Positions 1-8,445 are shown, counted from the first letter of the stretch. The stretch is DNA of 14,394 nucleotides from Ciborinia camelliae (GCA_025890175.1 JANPYM010000016.1:288209-302602); one strand, 5' to 3'. Numbers and translations are program-made. Notes: a model not told the origin generated them from the letters alone.

Positions 1-1
1 A

Positions 2-937
2 CAGAAGGATGTAGGAGCTAGCCTCCCGGTTTCCTCGGGAGTCAAGGCCAAGGAAAAGATAGAGGAGGATAATAGTCCACCGGCTGGAGCGGGCGGCGTG
101 GGAAAACAATTATTCATGGGCACAGCTGCGGACCTGACGTGGAAATCCACCCTGCCGTGGCTGGCTCAACATACCAAATTACCCATCGTATTGAAAGGGA
201 TCCAAACCCATGAAGATGCATACCTGGCCTCGCAATACGCGCCGCAGGTCCAAGGGATCATCCTTTCCAACCATGGCGGGAGAGCGCTGGATACGGCGCC
301 GCCGGCTATCCACACGCTCCTCGAGATTCACAAATTCTGCCCCGAGGTCCTGGGTCGAATCGAGGTTTGGGTCGATGGGGGTATCAAGAGAGGCACGGAT
401 GTCGTGAAGGCTTTGTGTCTGGGTGCGAAGGCTGTGGGTGTGGGGAGAGCGGCGCTCTTTGGTCTTGGGGCTGCGGGACCTGAGGGGGTGGAGAGAACTT
501 TTGAGAGTATGTTTTTTTTCTTTTTTTCTCGTTGTTCATTTTTATCTATTCCCATCTTTATATCTATCATCCAATCCCCCTCCCTACCCATTTATCACCT
601 ATCACCTACCACTCCTCCCTCCTCCCTCCTCCCCTATCCATCACCCAATTATCACTCAAACAAAATACTCAAAATCACACCATACTTGACCTCATGTGAC
701 ACCTTCACTAACACATACAATACAGTCCTCAAATCCGAAATGGAAACGTGTATGCGCCTCCTCGGCGTGCAGCATGTCGCTCAGCTGGGCCCGAAATATG
801 TTAATGCGAGATTGGTGGAGAGGGATTTGTTTGATGGGTTTGAGGGGTATAGGGGGATTGATGATAGGGGGATGGGGGTGGAGAAGGAGGGGAAGGGAGG
901 GAAGGGGATGGGGTTGTGGGTTAAGGCGAATTTGTAG
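2..937 (+). CDS. FMN-dependent alpha-hydroxy-acid dehydrogenase/oxidase (flavocytochrome b2 / glycolate oxidase family), 3' part
   Basis: Partial gene: the frame is open from base 2, so the N-terminal half lies beyond the left edge. Exons are 2-506 and 726-937; the GTATGT...ACAG intron has an ACTAAC branch site at 707-712. The family oxidises L-lactate, glycolate or similar 2-hydroxy acids with FMN. Visible motifs in order: a low-complexity loop (about codons 1-35) where flavocytochrome b2 has its protease-sensitive loop; PIVLKGIQ with the FMN-binding Lys (194-196); SNHGGRALD with the catalytic His (272-274) and substrate-binding Arg (281-283); [15 protein letters not shown] and GVGRAALFG for the FMN phosphate. 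After the intron the family C-terminal helix ([11 protein letters not shown]) follows. The tail is Gly/Lys-rich and ends in KANL, a possible peroxisomal signal. Whether a cytochrome b5 domain precedes, and the exact substrate, cannot be seen. No lesion is visible. Confidence 0.9.
   Translation, partial: QKDVGASLPVSSGVKAKEKIEEDNSPPAGAGGVGKQLFMGTAADLTWKSTLPWLAQHTKLPIVLKGIQTHEDAYLASQYAPQVQGIILSNHGGRALDTAPPAIHTLLEIHKFCPEVLGRIEVWVDGGIKRGTDVVKALCLGAKAVGVGRAALFGLGAAGPEGVERTFESMFFFFFSRCSFLSIPIFISIIQSPSLPIYHLSPTTPPSSLLPYPSPNYHSNKILKITPYLTSCDTFTNTYNTVLKSEMETCMRLLGVQHVAQLGPKYVNARLVERDLFDGFEGYRGIDDRGMGVEKEGKGGKGMGLWVKANL
507..725 (+). other. Intron of the FMN dehydrogenase gene
   Basis: Donor GTATGT at 507-512, branch site ACTAAC at 707-712 and acceptor ACAG ending at 725. 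The interior is pyrimidine-rich. Removing it joins the TFE segment to the [14 protein letters not shown] helix, which is the family's usual continuity. Its length, 219 nt, is a multiple of three and it contains no in-frame stop, so the unspliced message stays open. Confidence 0.85.
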
Positions 938-963
938 GGGGTTGGGGTTTTTGGGGGGAAGGG
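888..963 (+). other. G-run cluster with G-quadruplex potential
   Basis: Two sets of at least four runs of three or more G with short spacers lie on the coding strand. One is inside the last codons (around 888-914: GGGG, GGG, GGG, GGGG, GGGG). The other spans the stop codon into the 3' flank (937-963). They encode a Gly/Lys-rich low-complexity tail. Formation of a quadruplex is inferred from the pattern only. Confidence 0.5.
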
Positions 964-1117
964 ATGTTTACAGTAAAATGTAGAATGTAGATAGATATAA
1001 TTAGGTACCTTGATATATAGTATATAAACACGAACTTTAAACTTAAACAGAACCTATCTATCTATAACCTCGATACGTACCTTCAGTTCTCAATTATAAT
1101 TATTTACAATTTAGCGC

Positions 1118-1127
1118 TACCTAGGTA
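1118..1127. repeat. TACCTAGGTA palindrome, copy 1
   Basis: Perfect 10-bp palindrome in the FMN dehydrogenase 3' flank. Identical copies lie at 3630, 7632 and 12974, with a related 14-bp palindrome at 8432. Confidence 0.9.
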
Positions 1128-1350
1128 ATTATCCCTAGCTTCAAGTTGGATTATAAATATCAGTTTACTACTAATTTGTACCTACCTACTTTCCGACTTC
1201 GAAATGCCCGTGGCTTTTTTTTCTATTTTGTTTCTAATTTTGTTACTAGACTATAGGGATATAAAAAGCCTGATTTCAAACTTCTTCTTTCTCATTGAGT
1301 TGATGAAGTGTTATGGACTTGGAGATACTAGGTAGATGGATGGATAGCAA

Positions 1351-1374
1351 TCTAGAAATCTAGAAATCTAGAAA
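1351..1374 (+). repeat. Tandem repeat, TCTAGAAA x3
   Basis: Three exact head-to-tail copies of the octamer TCTAGAAA. Each unit contains the XbaI-like palindrome TCTAGA. No function is evident. Confidence 0.9.
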
Positions 1375-1465
1375 TGAATAGAATCATGATTTATGATCCA
1401 TGATCCATGGTTTCCAAATTGAAAAAGTTTTCCAAAAGTTCTTTCAAATTAATCTCATACTCACT

Positions 1466-1491
1466 CTCAGGCTCAGGCTCAGGCTCAGGCT
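1466..1491 (+). repeat. Tandem repeat, CTCAGG x4
   Basis: Four exact copies of the hexamer CTCAGG followed by a partial unit, consistent with slippage growth. Confidence 0.9.
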
Positions 1492-1522
1492 TAATCTCAA
1501 AGTTTCGCAATTACAATCATAG

Positions 1523-1568
1523 CTGAAATGAAAATCTGAAATGAAAATCTGAAAGCAGAAATGAAAAT
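1523..1568 (+). repeat. Tandem repeat, 13-bp CTGAAATGAAAAT units
   Basis: Two exact 13-bp units (1523-1535 and 1536-1548) are followed by a diverged third unit to about 1568. Confidence 0.85.
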
Positions 1569-1588
1569 TAGATAGAGAGAATACATAG

Positions 1589-1632
1589 TTAGGGTTAGGG
1601 TTGTTATTAGACGAGTTGGAACTTAGGGTTAG
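1589..1632 (+). repeat. Short interstitial telomere-like repeats (TTAGGG)
   Basis: TTAGGGTTAGGGTT at 1589-1602 and TTAGGGTTAG at 1623-1632 match the fungal telomere unit. The array is far too short to be a telomere and has ordinary sequence on both sides. Confidence 0.7.
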
Positions 1633-2639
1633 ACTTAATAAAAGGCTGATTTATAATTTATATTTTTGATAAAATTATGGTTTAAGTATGGCTACTTTGA
1701 TGATATATGATAATTATTATAGTATTTATTGTAAGTGTTGTTAGTGTTAAGGGGAATTCTTTTGATTTATTAAAGTCACGGTTGTTGGTATGTATGACTA
1801 GTGGTTTTTGGTTAAATTTGAAGTGAAGTTGAAGTCTTGAAGTTGAAGGTAGGGGATAGGGGATAGAAGTTAGGGATGGGATGGCATGGGTTGGTTTGGA
1901 TTATAATATAATATATGATTCTTTTAAAAATTGTAAGTAAAACACGTATTAGTTCAAACGTTTTAATATAAAAAGAAGATTAGATATCACCAACAGATTC
2001 TCCCTTCCCACGGTTCTGCCCCCTTGCTATATCATACATCTAATTAAATGCATTAAAATATTCGCGCTATCTCGTTCCTTATTTCTCCCTTGTAAACGTA
2101 TAGACCGAACTGAAGACGCATCTCCTATTACAAAAACAAATAATGGAAACACAGGTCATAAGTTTGCAAACCGTCTCCTGGATCATCTTCCAATTATTAG
2201 ATTTGGTGTATCGTTCATTATTTGGTTTTAGATGATATCTCGCTTTTATTCTTTCTTTTCAACTAATTCTTTCGTGAGATATAATAAACGATCTCCTCAA
2301 AACTTTATTCGAAATTCTTGGAAAGTTCGATATGGTAGTAAATATCATTGCATGCTACAGATAGAGCCTAATAACTATAAGGTTCTGGAGGAGGTGCGAT
2401 TGCTTGATTTTAGATGAACTTGTGGAAGGCTTACATCTAATTGTATGTTAAAATTAGTCCATACTAGCACTGGTATATCACATTACGTTACGTCACGTTA
2501 TATTCTTTCCATTAATACAATCGTAAAGTATCATCAATGGATAATATAATAAATACTATTCAACTTGATTATACATACACTCTATATTCAAGAACCATAT
2601 CATATACAGTACTAGGTAAGTTATATTAAACTTGTGCCC

Positions 2640-3185
2640 CACATTATAGAATTTTCTAGCTATATCACCACTTTCAATTATAAATATTAAATTAACTATA
2701 TATAATTATAATTTCAAAGTTTTCAATTTTAAAATAGTTTTAACTATATATTTTTATTATAAATTCTAAATTTAGATTATATAATATTAACTAAGTATTT
2801 AATACATTATTTATTTTTGAATAAAAAAATAAACTTAACTATTTTAAAACATTATAAAACTTTCAAAAAAGCTTATAATAAAATTATTGTTAATTGATAT
2901 TAATCTTTCAAAACAAAAGAATAATATAAAATTTATAATTTATTTTTAGAATTTTTTTACGTGGTATAATAAAGTTCGAATGTGGCTAGAACTTATTTTG
3001 AGCTAATTTTTGCGGTAAAATCGATAAAAATTTAAAAAATTAATTTTAAAGTTTTACAACTTTATTAAGAAATTAGTAGTATTGATAAAAATAAGATTTA
3101 TATAATTTTATAATGAAAATCTTTAATATAATAAAAGGAATTTCTTTTAAAATGTATTTATTATATTAAATTATAACTATAAAAA
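2640..3185. other. AT-rich gene-free block, RIP-like
   Basis: Long runs here contain almost only A and T with many TpA steps and only scattered G or C, and no meaningful open frame. This is what repeat-induced point mutation leaves of a transposon in Pezizomycotina. The identity of any parent element is not readable. Confidence 0.6.
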
Positions 3186-3554
3186 GAGTGAGTTTTGGTG
3201 TAAAAAGGCCTTTCGCTTAATATAAGTTGTGGGGTACTGTAATAGCCCGAGAATTACCGTTGTAGAAAAATTCCTTTTAACTGGGGTTTTGAAGCTGAGG
3301 AGAGAAGAGAAGAGAATTGGGATATCGTTAGGGTTATATGGATATGATTCCAAGATCATCATGTGTGAAGGCTCTTCAATTAGCCTGGCTACGTGCTAAC
3401 GAACTACGTGTGTGGCAAGGTAGTGCCACGTATAATAAGTGATTAAGATAAAAGAGATTAAAGCATTATGTGCATAGTATATAATTATGACATAAAATTG
3501 AAAACCCGATTCGAGAGGACGTTTTTCTCTCTGTGCCTTTAAATCTTCGATCTA

Positions 3555-3572
3555 ATGATGATGATGATGATG
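3555..3572 (+). repeat. Microsatellite (ATG)6
   Basis: Six exact trinucleotide units in non-coding DNA. Confidence 0.9.
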
Positions 3573-3629
3573 AACTTGGAATCACATAGCCGGAAGAGTT
3601 CTTCGTGTTTCTTTGTATCAGTCATTAGG

Positions 3630-3639
3630 TACCTAGGTA
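3630..3639. repeat. TACCTAGGTA palindrome, copy 2
   Basis: Exact match to the other copies, in the wider context AGGTACCTAGGTAG. Confidence 0.9.
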
Positions 3640-3832
3640 GAATGTGCTAGAACCGAGATGGCAAATAAAACGTTGATATAACCACGACTTCCCCCATCCG
3701 CTCTATTGGAGAGGGAGAGGGAGAGGGGGAAAGAATAATTTATAGAAGGATGTGGTATTTGAGTTGAAAATCGGATAATAACTGTTGGATATAATGAAAA
3801 CGTTTTCAGTCACCTTCGATAAGGTATAGTTT

Positions 3833-4230
3833 TCATACTCCCGTTCCAGGAAAATCATACGCCGAGATGAAACCACTCACACTACAATTCCTTTGTAAAT
3901 CGCGGGATTCCATGGTCGGTCGATCATCTGGAGGTAGCCAAAGAATATTTCTCATTTCTCCATTGACATATTCACGTATCCAATGGTTTGATATACAGGA
4001 CGATTCAAAGGCTCCTGAACTAACCACGTCCGAATGATCCTCGCGCGTGTGGAGGGTTGCGCCGGTTGTTGTATCCCAAGCCCGGATCGTTCCATCATAG
4101 GAGCTGGAACCTGAGCTATCATCTTGCCATCCTGCGAAAAGACTACTGGAAAATCCGAGCGCGACCTTTATATCATGTGATCTGTTATGGATCCGGGTTC
4201 TGGGCTCGCATGAACGCATGTGCCAACTGA
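3833..4230 (-). pseudogene. WD40-repeat fragment, C-terminal remnant of an NLR-like (NACHT-WD40 type) protein
   Basis: The minus strand encodes one recognisable WD40 blade, with SYDGTIRAWDTTTGATL followed by EDHSDVVSSGAF. After it comes the tail typical of fungal STAND/NLR WD40 proteins, with NHWIREYVNGE and ILWLPPDDRPT. The reading frame is broken. The strand of the blade matching VVFSQDGKMIA lies in a different frame from SYDGTIRAWD, and the terminal IYKGIVV / MIFLE segment is in yet another frame and carries an in-frame TGA. Upstream blades and any NACHT or effector domain are absent. It lies just downstream of the P450 relic on the same strand. Family assignment rests on the WLPPDxRPT-type tail recalled from fungal WD40 NLRs; another WD40 protein is possible. 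Confidence 0.65.
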
Positions 4231-4299
4231 TGTTTGACAGGTCCGTGACAACTCATTGCCCCTGAGTCTCTTGTTTAACCCTGATTACCATCTACTGTA

Positions 4300-5852
4300 T
4301 TAGGCATCCCTTCTCGTTTCCAGCAAATGTATTAGCGGACGGAGCTGGGAGATGCGGGGTTCGCAGAGATAAGGGCGGGGGACCTCGACGCACCGTAGCT
4401 TGTTCCAGCCTTCCGAATCGAAATCCAATTCAAGGTCTCGCAGGGCGAGGACTGGGACGAGCTTGATTTCCATCATGGCCAATTTCTTCGCCAATGCATC
4501 TTGTGCTTCCCAACTCGAAGGGCGCCAAGTATTCTTGGGTGGGCACCGAGCATGGCCTTTGGCAACAGGGAAGCGTTCTGGCAGAAATTCCTTGACCCGA
4601 GGCCATAGGTCGGGGCGTGTTTGAGGAGCATTAGGTATGGTCTGTATGATTGTGTCCTCTGTAGGATAAACGGCATTGTCGATTAGAAAGTTGACGCCAG
4701 AACTTCCTTCACGATGTGTCTGGCCCAAAGCATGTACTCGAAGTGTTTCTTTGATAGCGGCTTGGGTGTAGTGCAGGGCTTTCAATTTATGTGGCTGCTT
4801 TGAGAGAATGTCGGCAGCCTGTTCGTGGTTGGAGCCAAGAACTTGGTCATGCTCGGAGCGGAGCTGCCGAAGTACATCTGGATACTTGTGGATTTCATAG
4901 AGCACCCAGCATCTATAATAGCATCAGCAATGAGACTCGCAGCTTGTGTACAAGCCTTTGCTGTTATCGATAATTCAGCTCCTCTCAGTGAGATGTTGAT
5001 CGATGTGAGCAGCGTTGGAAGAGAACTCACATTGCTTGAGCGGTTGTATGATGTCCAGCCAGAATGAATACTTGAACCTGAGACAAAACAAGTTCAATGT
5101 ACTCTAAACGAGCCTTCGCGGCTTTCTTCTCGTTGGATCCTGCCGGAATATGTTGGAGACAGAGATCTACAACCGTTTTGCGGTCACCCGTCTCGGGCTC
5201 CTTTGCGAGGCGTGCTTGAATATGAGGCGCTAGCATGTCGTTGATCGTCTTGGTGCTGTGGGAAATAGCATGCCTATAAGCTGGCACCAACGCTCGAGCT
5301 TCGTTATGAGGTTTGGTTTCTTCACATATTTAATCAGCCGCCGTGTGAACTTGAAGAGGGGACCTGAGCCATGGGTCTGTTCATTGGTTTTATAGTCCCT
5401 ATACTGGTCAGTATAGCATTGATTTCAGTATACCAACCGGAAGCTTGCTTACAAGACACTTCGAAAAATGATATCAAAAGTCAAACTCACAACGTCGTCA
5501 TAAATTGTAAACCAGTCTCCCCAAGTGCTATTCTCGCCTGCTTTGGCTTTCAACTTTTGTCCAAAAATCGTGACCTCCTCGAGCAACACGTTAAGTTCTT
5601 TGGAGAAAAGCCTGGGTTTAGCCTAGAATGCCACACTCGGTGAGTGGACGTATCTACGGATGTCAAATTCTTGCCACCCGTTAGTGGAATCAGAGACCAT
5701 CGAAACAGCGAGTGTCTTGGCTGAGGTGTGTCCTGGGTGAGCTGGGCGCAGGCCTGGGGACTGGAGAACATTATGAATGCCTGAGATAAGAAGGGCCACA
5801 GATCCAAGTAAGCTAAAGGAGGCGGGCTGGTCGAAGGAATATTTATTATCAT
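4300..5852 (-). pseudogene. Cytochrome P450 relic (fungal class II P450), 5'-truncated with several frameshifts
   Basis: P450 landmarks appear in order on the minus strand: YLDLWPFLSQAF and LTGGKNL with LNPGFSPKNL (5852-5592); EEVTIFGQKLKAK to LTFDIIFRSVL (5583-5453); RRLIKYV; the I-helix VFILAGHHTTAQA; ETLR (ExxR); FLPERF; and the heme loop. Two introns splice cleanly, at 5399-5452 and 4913-5030. Lesions: one base is missing near 5589, a frameshift lies between 5233 and 5332, and two opposite single-base shifts bracket the heme loop (4523 and 4483). The N-terminal anchor and about 80-100 residues are missing; only about 120 bp separates it from the epoxide hydrolase stop. The I-helix acid of AGxDT reads His. 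Such enzymes are ER-bound mono-oxygenases acting on lipophilic substrates. Resemblance to StcS-like fungal P450s is from memory. Confidence 0.85.
4490..4522 (-). other. Out-of-frame heme-binding loop of the P450 relic
   Basis: In a frame shifted relative to its flanks, the minus strand reads PFELGSTRCIG, fitting the FxxGxxxCxG heme-ligand signature with the Cys codon at 4498-4496. The surrounding frame instead reads WRPSSWEAQDALAKKLA, which has no cysteine. Both frames are free of stops here. Confidence 0.8.
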
Positions 5853-5970
5853 TATTGAAAAAGAAATTATAGAATTAAAAGTTTTGAGATTCTTCCGCAC
5901 ATCTTTCCTTAGATCGCCTAGTAGCTAATGATATTTTGCCCTTTTGACAAATTGAGATTCTATGTTTTGA

Positions 5971-7449
5971 CTAGCCAGTCCAGTAGTTTCCGATCTGTCT
6001 TATATCATCAACCAGAGCAGGTGGGTTGTCCAATCCCGGAAAATGCCCGCCGAAATCGTGATCTACGGTCTCGTTAGCAGGAAGAACGGAATGATGCTAC
6101 GACAGTTACATGGGAGTGGGCAAAAGAGAAAGACTCACAGTTATACGTCACTAGGTTTCCCACCCATGAGATCACTTCTTCGGTCCAGAAAGCACCGCTG
6201 TACTTGAAACTGCTGAACAGCATTGGCGCATCGGTCTGCGCTTTGGTGTAGCTGGAACTATACGCGTCGGGATTCTGCGCGTACGTGAAAGCCGACGATA
6301 CGAAAGACTTGGTCAAAAAGTAAAGAGAGACTTCGCGAAGGATCTCATTATGTGTAAGGACAGATGGTGGTGTCCCTGCTTGTGGGTCGGACCCTTCAGA
6401 TATCTCAGCTTTACATACAATCAGAAGGTAGGGGGGTTAGACAATCTTACAAGAGATATATTTCTCTGCCATCCAGGCCAATTGTCCAACGGGGTTATCG
6501 TAGAGCGCCAATCCAATGGTGTTGGGCTGTTTGCTGAGTCAGTCGACAGTTCTTTCGACAAAGAATAATCTTAGGATATTACTCCTGCATAGCATCTTTA
6601 CCTTGGTACTCTGTTCGATATCGTACCCTGAGCTGAAACCCAGAACTAGATTCTCTTGGAACTCCTCATCCGCATCGAGAGTGATGTTGTATTTGGGGAA
6701 CTCATCTGGGCTTAATGGGAGGAACGGTATGCCAACAAGATGAACGGCGCGTACTGACGTGTTAAAATTGTTATACAGGTTGTATGCCACATTGCTGCCG
6801 AAGTCCGTCCCATGAGCTGCATAGGTCTCGTATCCCAATACGTCAGTCATCAAAGTGTTGAAAACTCGTGCTGTATCGCTTAGCGTCCAGTTGACAGGTG
6901 GTGCACTGGAGAATGCGTAACCTGGTAGTGAAGGGACCACGACATGAAAGGAAGTGGAGGTCCTGTTGGATGTGCTGGATGCTGTTGTTAATGGGTCAAT
7001 TACTGGAAGAAACTCCATGAAAGATCCGGGCCATCCATGGCTTAGAATGAGTGGTATCGCATTTGGGTCGCTGGACTTATGGTGGATAAAATGGATCGTC
7101 AAGCCTTCGATGATTGTCGTGTAATGATGATACCTATTACACCATTAAATACATGAACTTGCGCTGAGTGTGATTGGCCTGGATTGACTAACTGATTCAA
7201 ATCAGCCTGCTCGGTGGCCCAGTCGAACGTGGTAGTCCATTCGGTCTGCATTGATTTTAAAACTTTAAGATCAATGCCAAGGGAGTCACCAAGTCCAGGG
7301 TATTCCTCGACAGCCGGTAGGTGGGTTTGGTCCACTAGCTGAAGCAGTCGACAAGGCTCTAAGTCAATTGTGAACTTCTTAATTTCAGCGAGCGCTCTAT
7401 GAACGGTTAAAAGTCCTAAAAGAACATGTATAGACTGTAACAGCTGCAT
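5971..7449 (-). CDS. Secreted epoxide hydrolase (alpha/beta-hydrolase with EH N-terminal domain), intact
   Basis: Five exons (7449-7193, 7133-6602, 6526-6451, 6375-6139, 6062-5971) give 397 residues. The introns are 59, 75, 75 and 76 bp with GT donors and AG acceptors; the last has a GCTAAC branch site. Residues 1-21 are a signal peptide ending ALA. The epoxide-hydrolase N-terminal region follows, then HGWP (118-121, oxyanion hole), HGTDFGSN with the probable nucleophile Asp196, and GGHFPGLDNP with the catalytic His374. I did not place the third acid residue with confidence. Sequons at Asn142, 167, 210 and 235 fit passage through the ER. The family opens epoxides to vicinal diols through an Asp ester. 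The frame holds across every splice and no lesion is seen, unlike the flanking P450 and diterpene synthase relics on the same strand. Confidence 0.9.
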
Positions 7450-7460
7450 TCTTTCAATCT

Positions 7461-7476
7461 ACAACGGAAACGTTGT
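7461..7476. promoter_or_regulatory. Inverted repeat just upstream of the epoxide hydrolase start
   Basis: ACAACG and CGTTGT are perfect 6-bp arms around a 4-base spacer, ending 11 bases before the start codon (ATG at 7449-7447). It could be a short 5'-UTR hairpin or a dimeric protein site; both are inference, and a 6-bp inverted repeat can occur by chance. Confidence 0.25.
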
Positions 7477-7631
7477 AATAAGTTTGGGGGCTGGGCTTCA
7501 CTCTTCTCAAAGTGCAGAGAAGCCGGCTTTATGTACAATTGCCCCCAACACACTTTACTTGCCTTTCGCATGGTTAATTATCCGAATGCGAACATTATTG
7601 GCTCGCTTCTGTACTATTTGCATGACCTATG

Positions 7632-7641
7632 TACCTAGGTA
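7632..7641. repeat. TACCTAGGTA palindrome, copy 3
   Basis: Exact copy, about 185 bp upstream of the epoxide hydrolase start, followed directly by a further GGTA unit. Confidence 0.9.
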
Positions 7642-8431
7642 GGTATCTAGTAATATGCGTAAAACGTGGCCACCCTTGTTGTCTAATATGAAAAAGCAAA
7701 TTATGGAGTAGTAGCAGTACCTCTTTTTGGTGGTTTCTCTTGTTGTTGACTGGGTGCTAATAACTATAATATGGGTTTCGACCACGAGAATGTTCCATAC
7801 AAGAACTAGAGTTACTTGATGAATAGATTTGCTTGGTTAATTTTTTTGGTCTACGAAGCTATTGCAGGAAAGCGAGGAAGGGGCGAAGAAACATCGGGAT
7901 GATTTAGTAGTTAAAGTAGAACGTCTGAAAATAGGAAATTTAGAGGAAATGTAGATGGCGAAATCGAATAATAATTCTGGTTACTTGATAAGTATAATGT
8001 TTATGAAACTGTTGGAATAATTACGTGACTACGGCACGCCAGCGCTAGCATGCGTTAGTGGCCTTGTATAGAATTAATCTATAGCACAGTTTTTAGAAAA
8101 TCAAGCCGAATACACTGTATACTATATATCCATCTTCCCCACCCATGGTGATTCCAACAGAAACCCTTGAGCTTTTTTTATATACCTATAGAACACTGCT
8201 AAAAACAAGATCTCAGGGTTCAATGTACGTCACGTGCGAGAGCGTCTACTCCGCACAATGAGTTTAACCAATTACACCCTCAGTTTATTAATAATGCAAT
8301 AGAACTACTTTGCTAAGTCTAATACATTAAAACCTAGAATACCTTATATGCATTTTTATTGAGAGCTACAGGTTTGAATACGAAGAATCTCTTGCGAGCC
8401 AATTTAGCGATATAGGACTCATGAGGCGGAG

Positions 8432-8445
8432 ACTAGGTACCTAGT
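8432..8445. repeat. ACTAGGTACCTAGT palindrome
   Basis: Perfect 14-bp palindrome built from the same CTAGG/GGTACC elements as the TACCTAGGTA copies but with the halves in the other order. It lies about 30 bp beyond the stop of the diterpene synthase relic. Confidence 0.85.

Larger units (their letters stand above)
938..2599. other. Gene-free intergenic stretch with short tandem repeats
   Basis: No coding region with recognisable protein content is seen on either strand; the longest open frame (2232-2417) looks random. The stretch holds the 3' flank of the FMN dehydrogenase gene, one TACCTAGGTA palindrome, several minisatellites between 1351 and 1568 and telomere-like units at 1589-1632, listed separately. 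Composition is AT-rich but not extreme. Confidence 0.7.
3186..3832. other. Non-coding block of higher GC, possible retroelement remnant
   Basis: GC content rises sharply after the AT-rich block. A TGTAATAGCCCGAG start at 3238, TATA-like stretches near 3478-3500 and a pyrimidine-rich CTCTCTGTGCC segment recall an LTR, but no CA end with a matching target-site duplication was found. The block also holds an (ATG)6 microsatellite at 3555-3572, a TACCTAGGTA palindrome at 3630-3639 and a GGAGAG-type purine repeat near 3709-3733. No gene is recognised. Confidence 0.35.

Noticed and set aside
2232..2417. 61-codon open frame in the left intergenic region
   Set aside because: No recognisable domain, no splice or start context, and an amino-acid make-up typical of random AT-rich DNA.
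3177..3362. 61-codon minus-strand open frame
   Set aside because: No family resemblance; spans the border of the AT-rich block and the possible LTR-like segment.
5371..5643. 90-codon plus-strand open frame
   Set aside because: Antisense shadow of the P450 relic, whose conserved motifs are on the minus strand.
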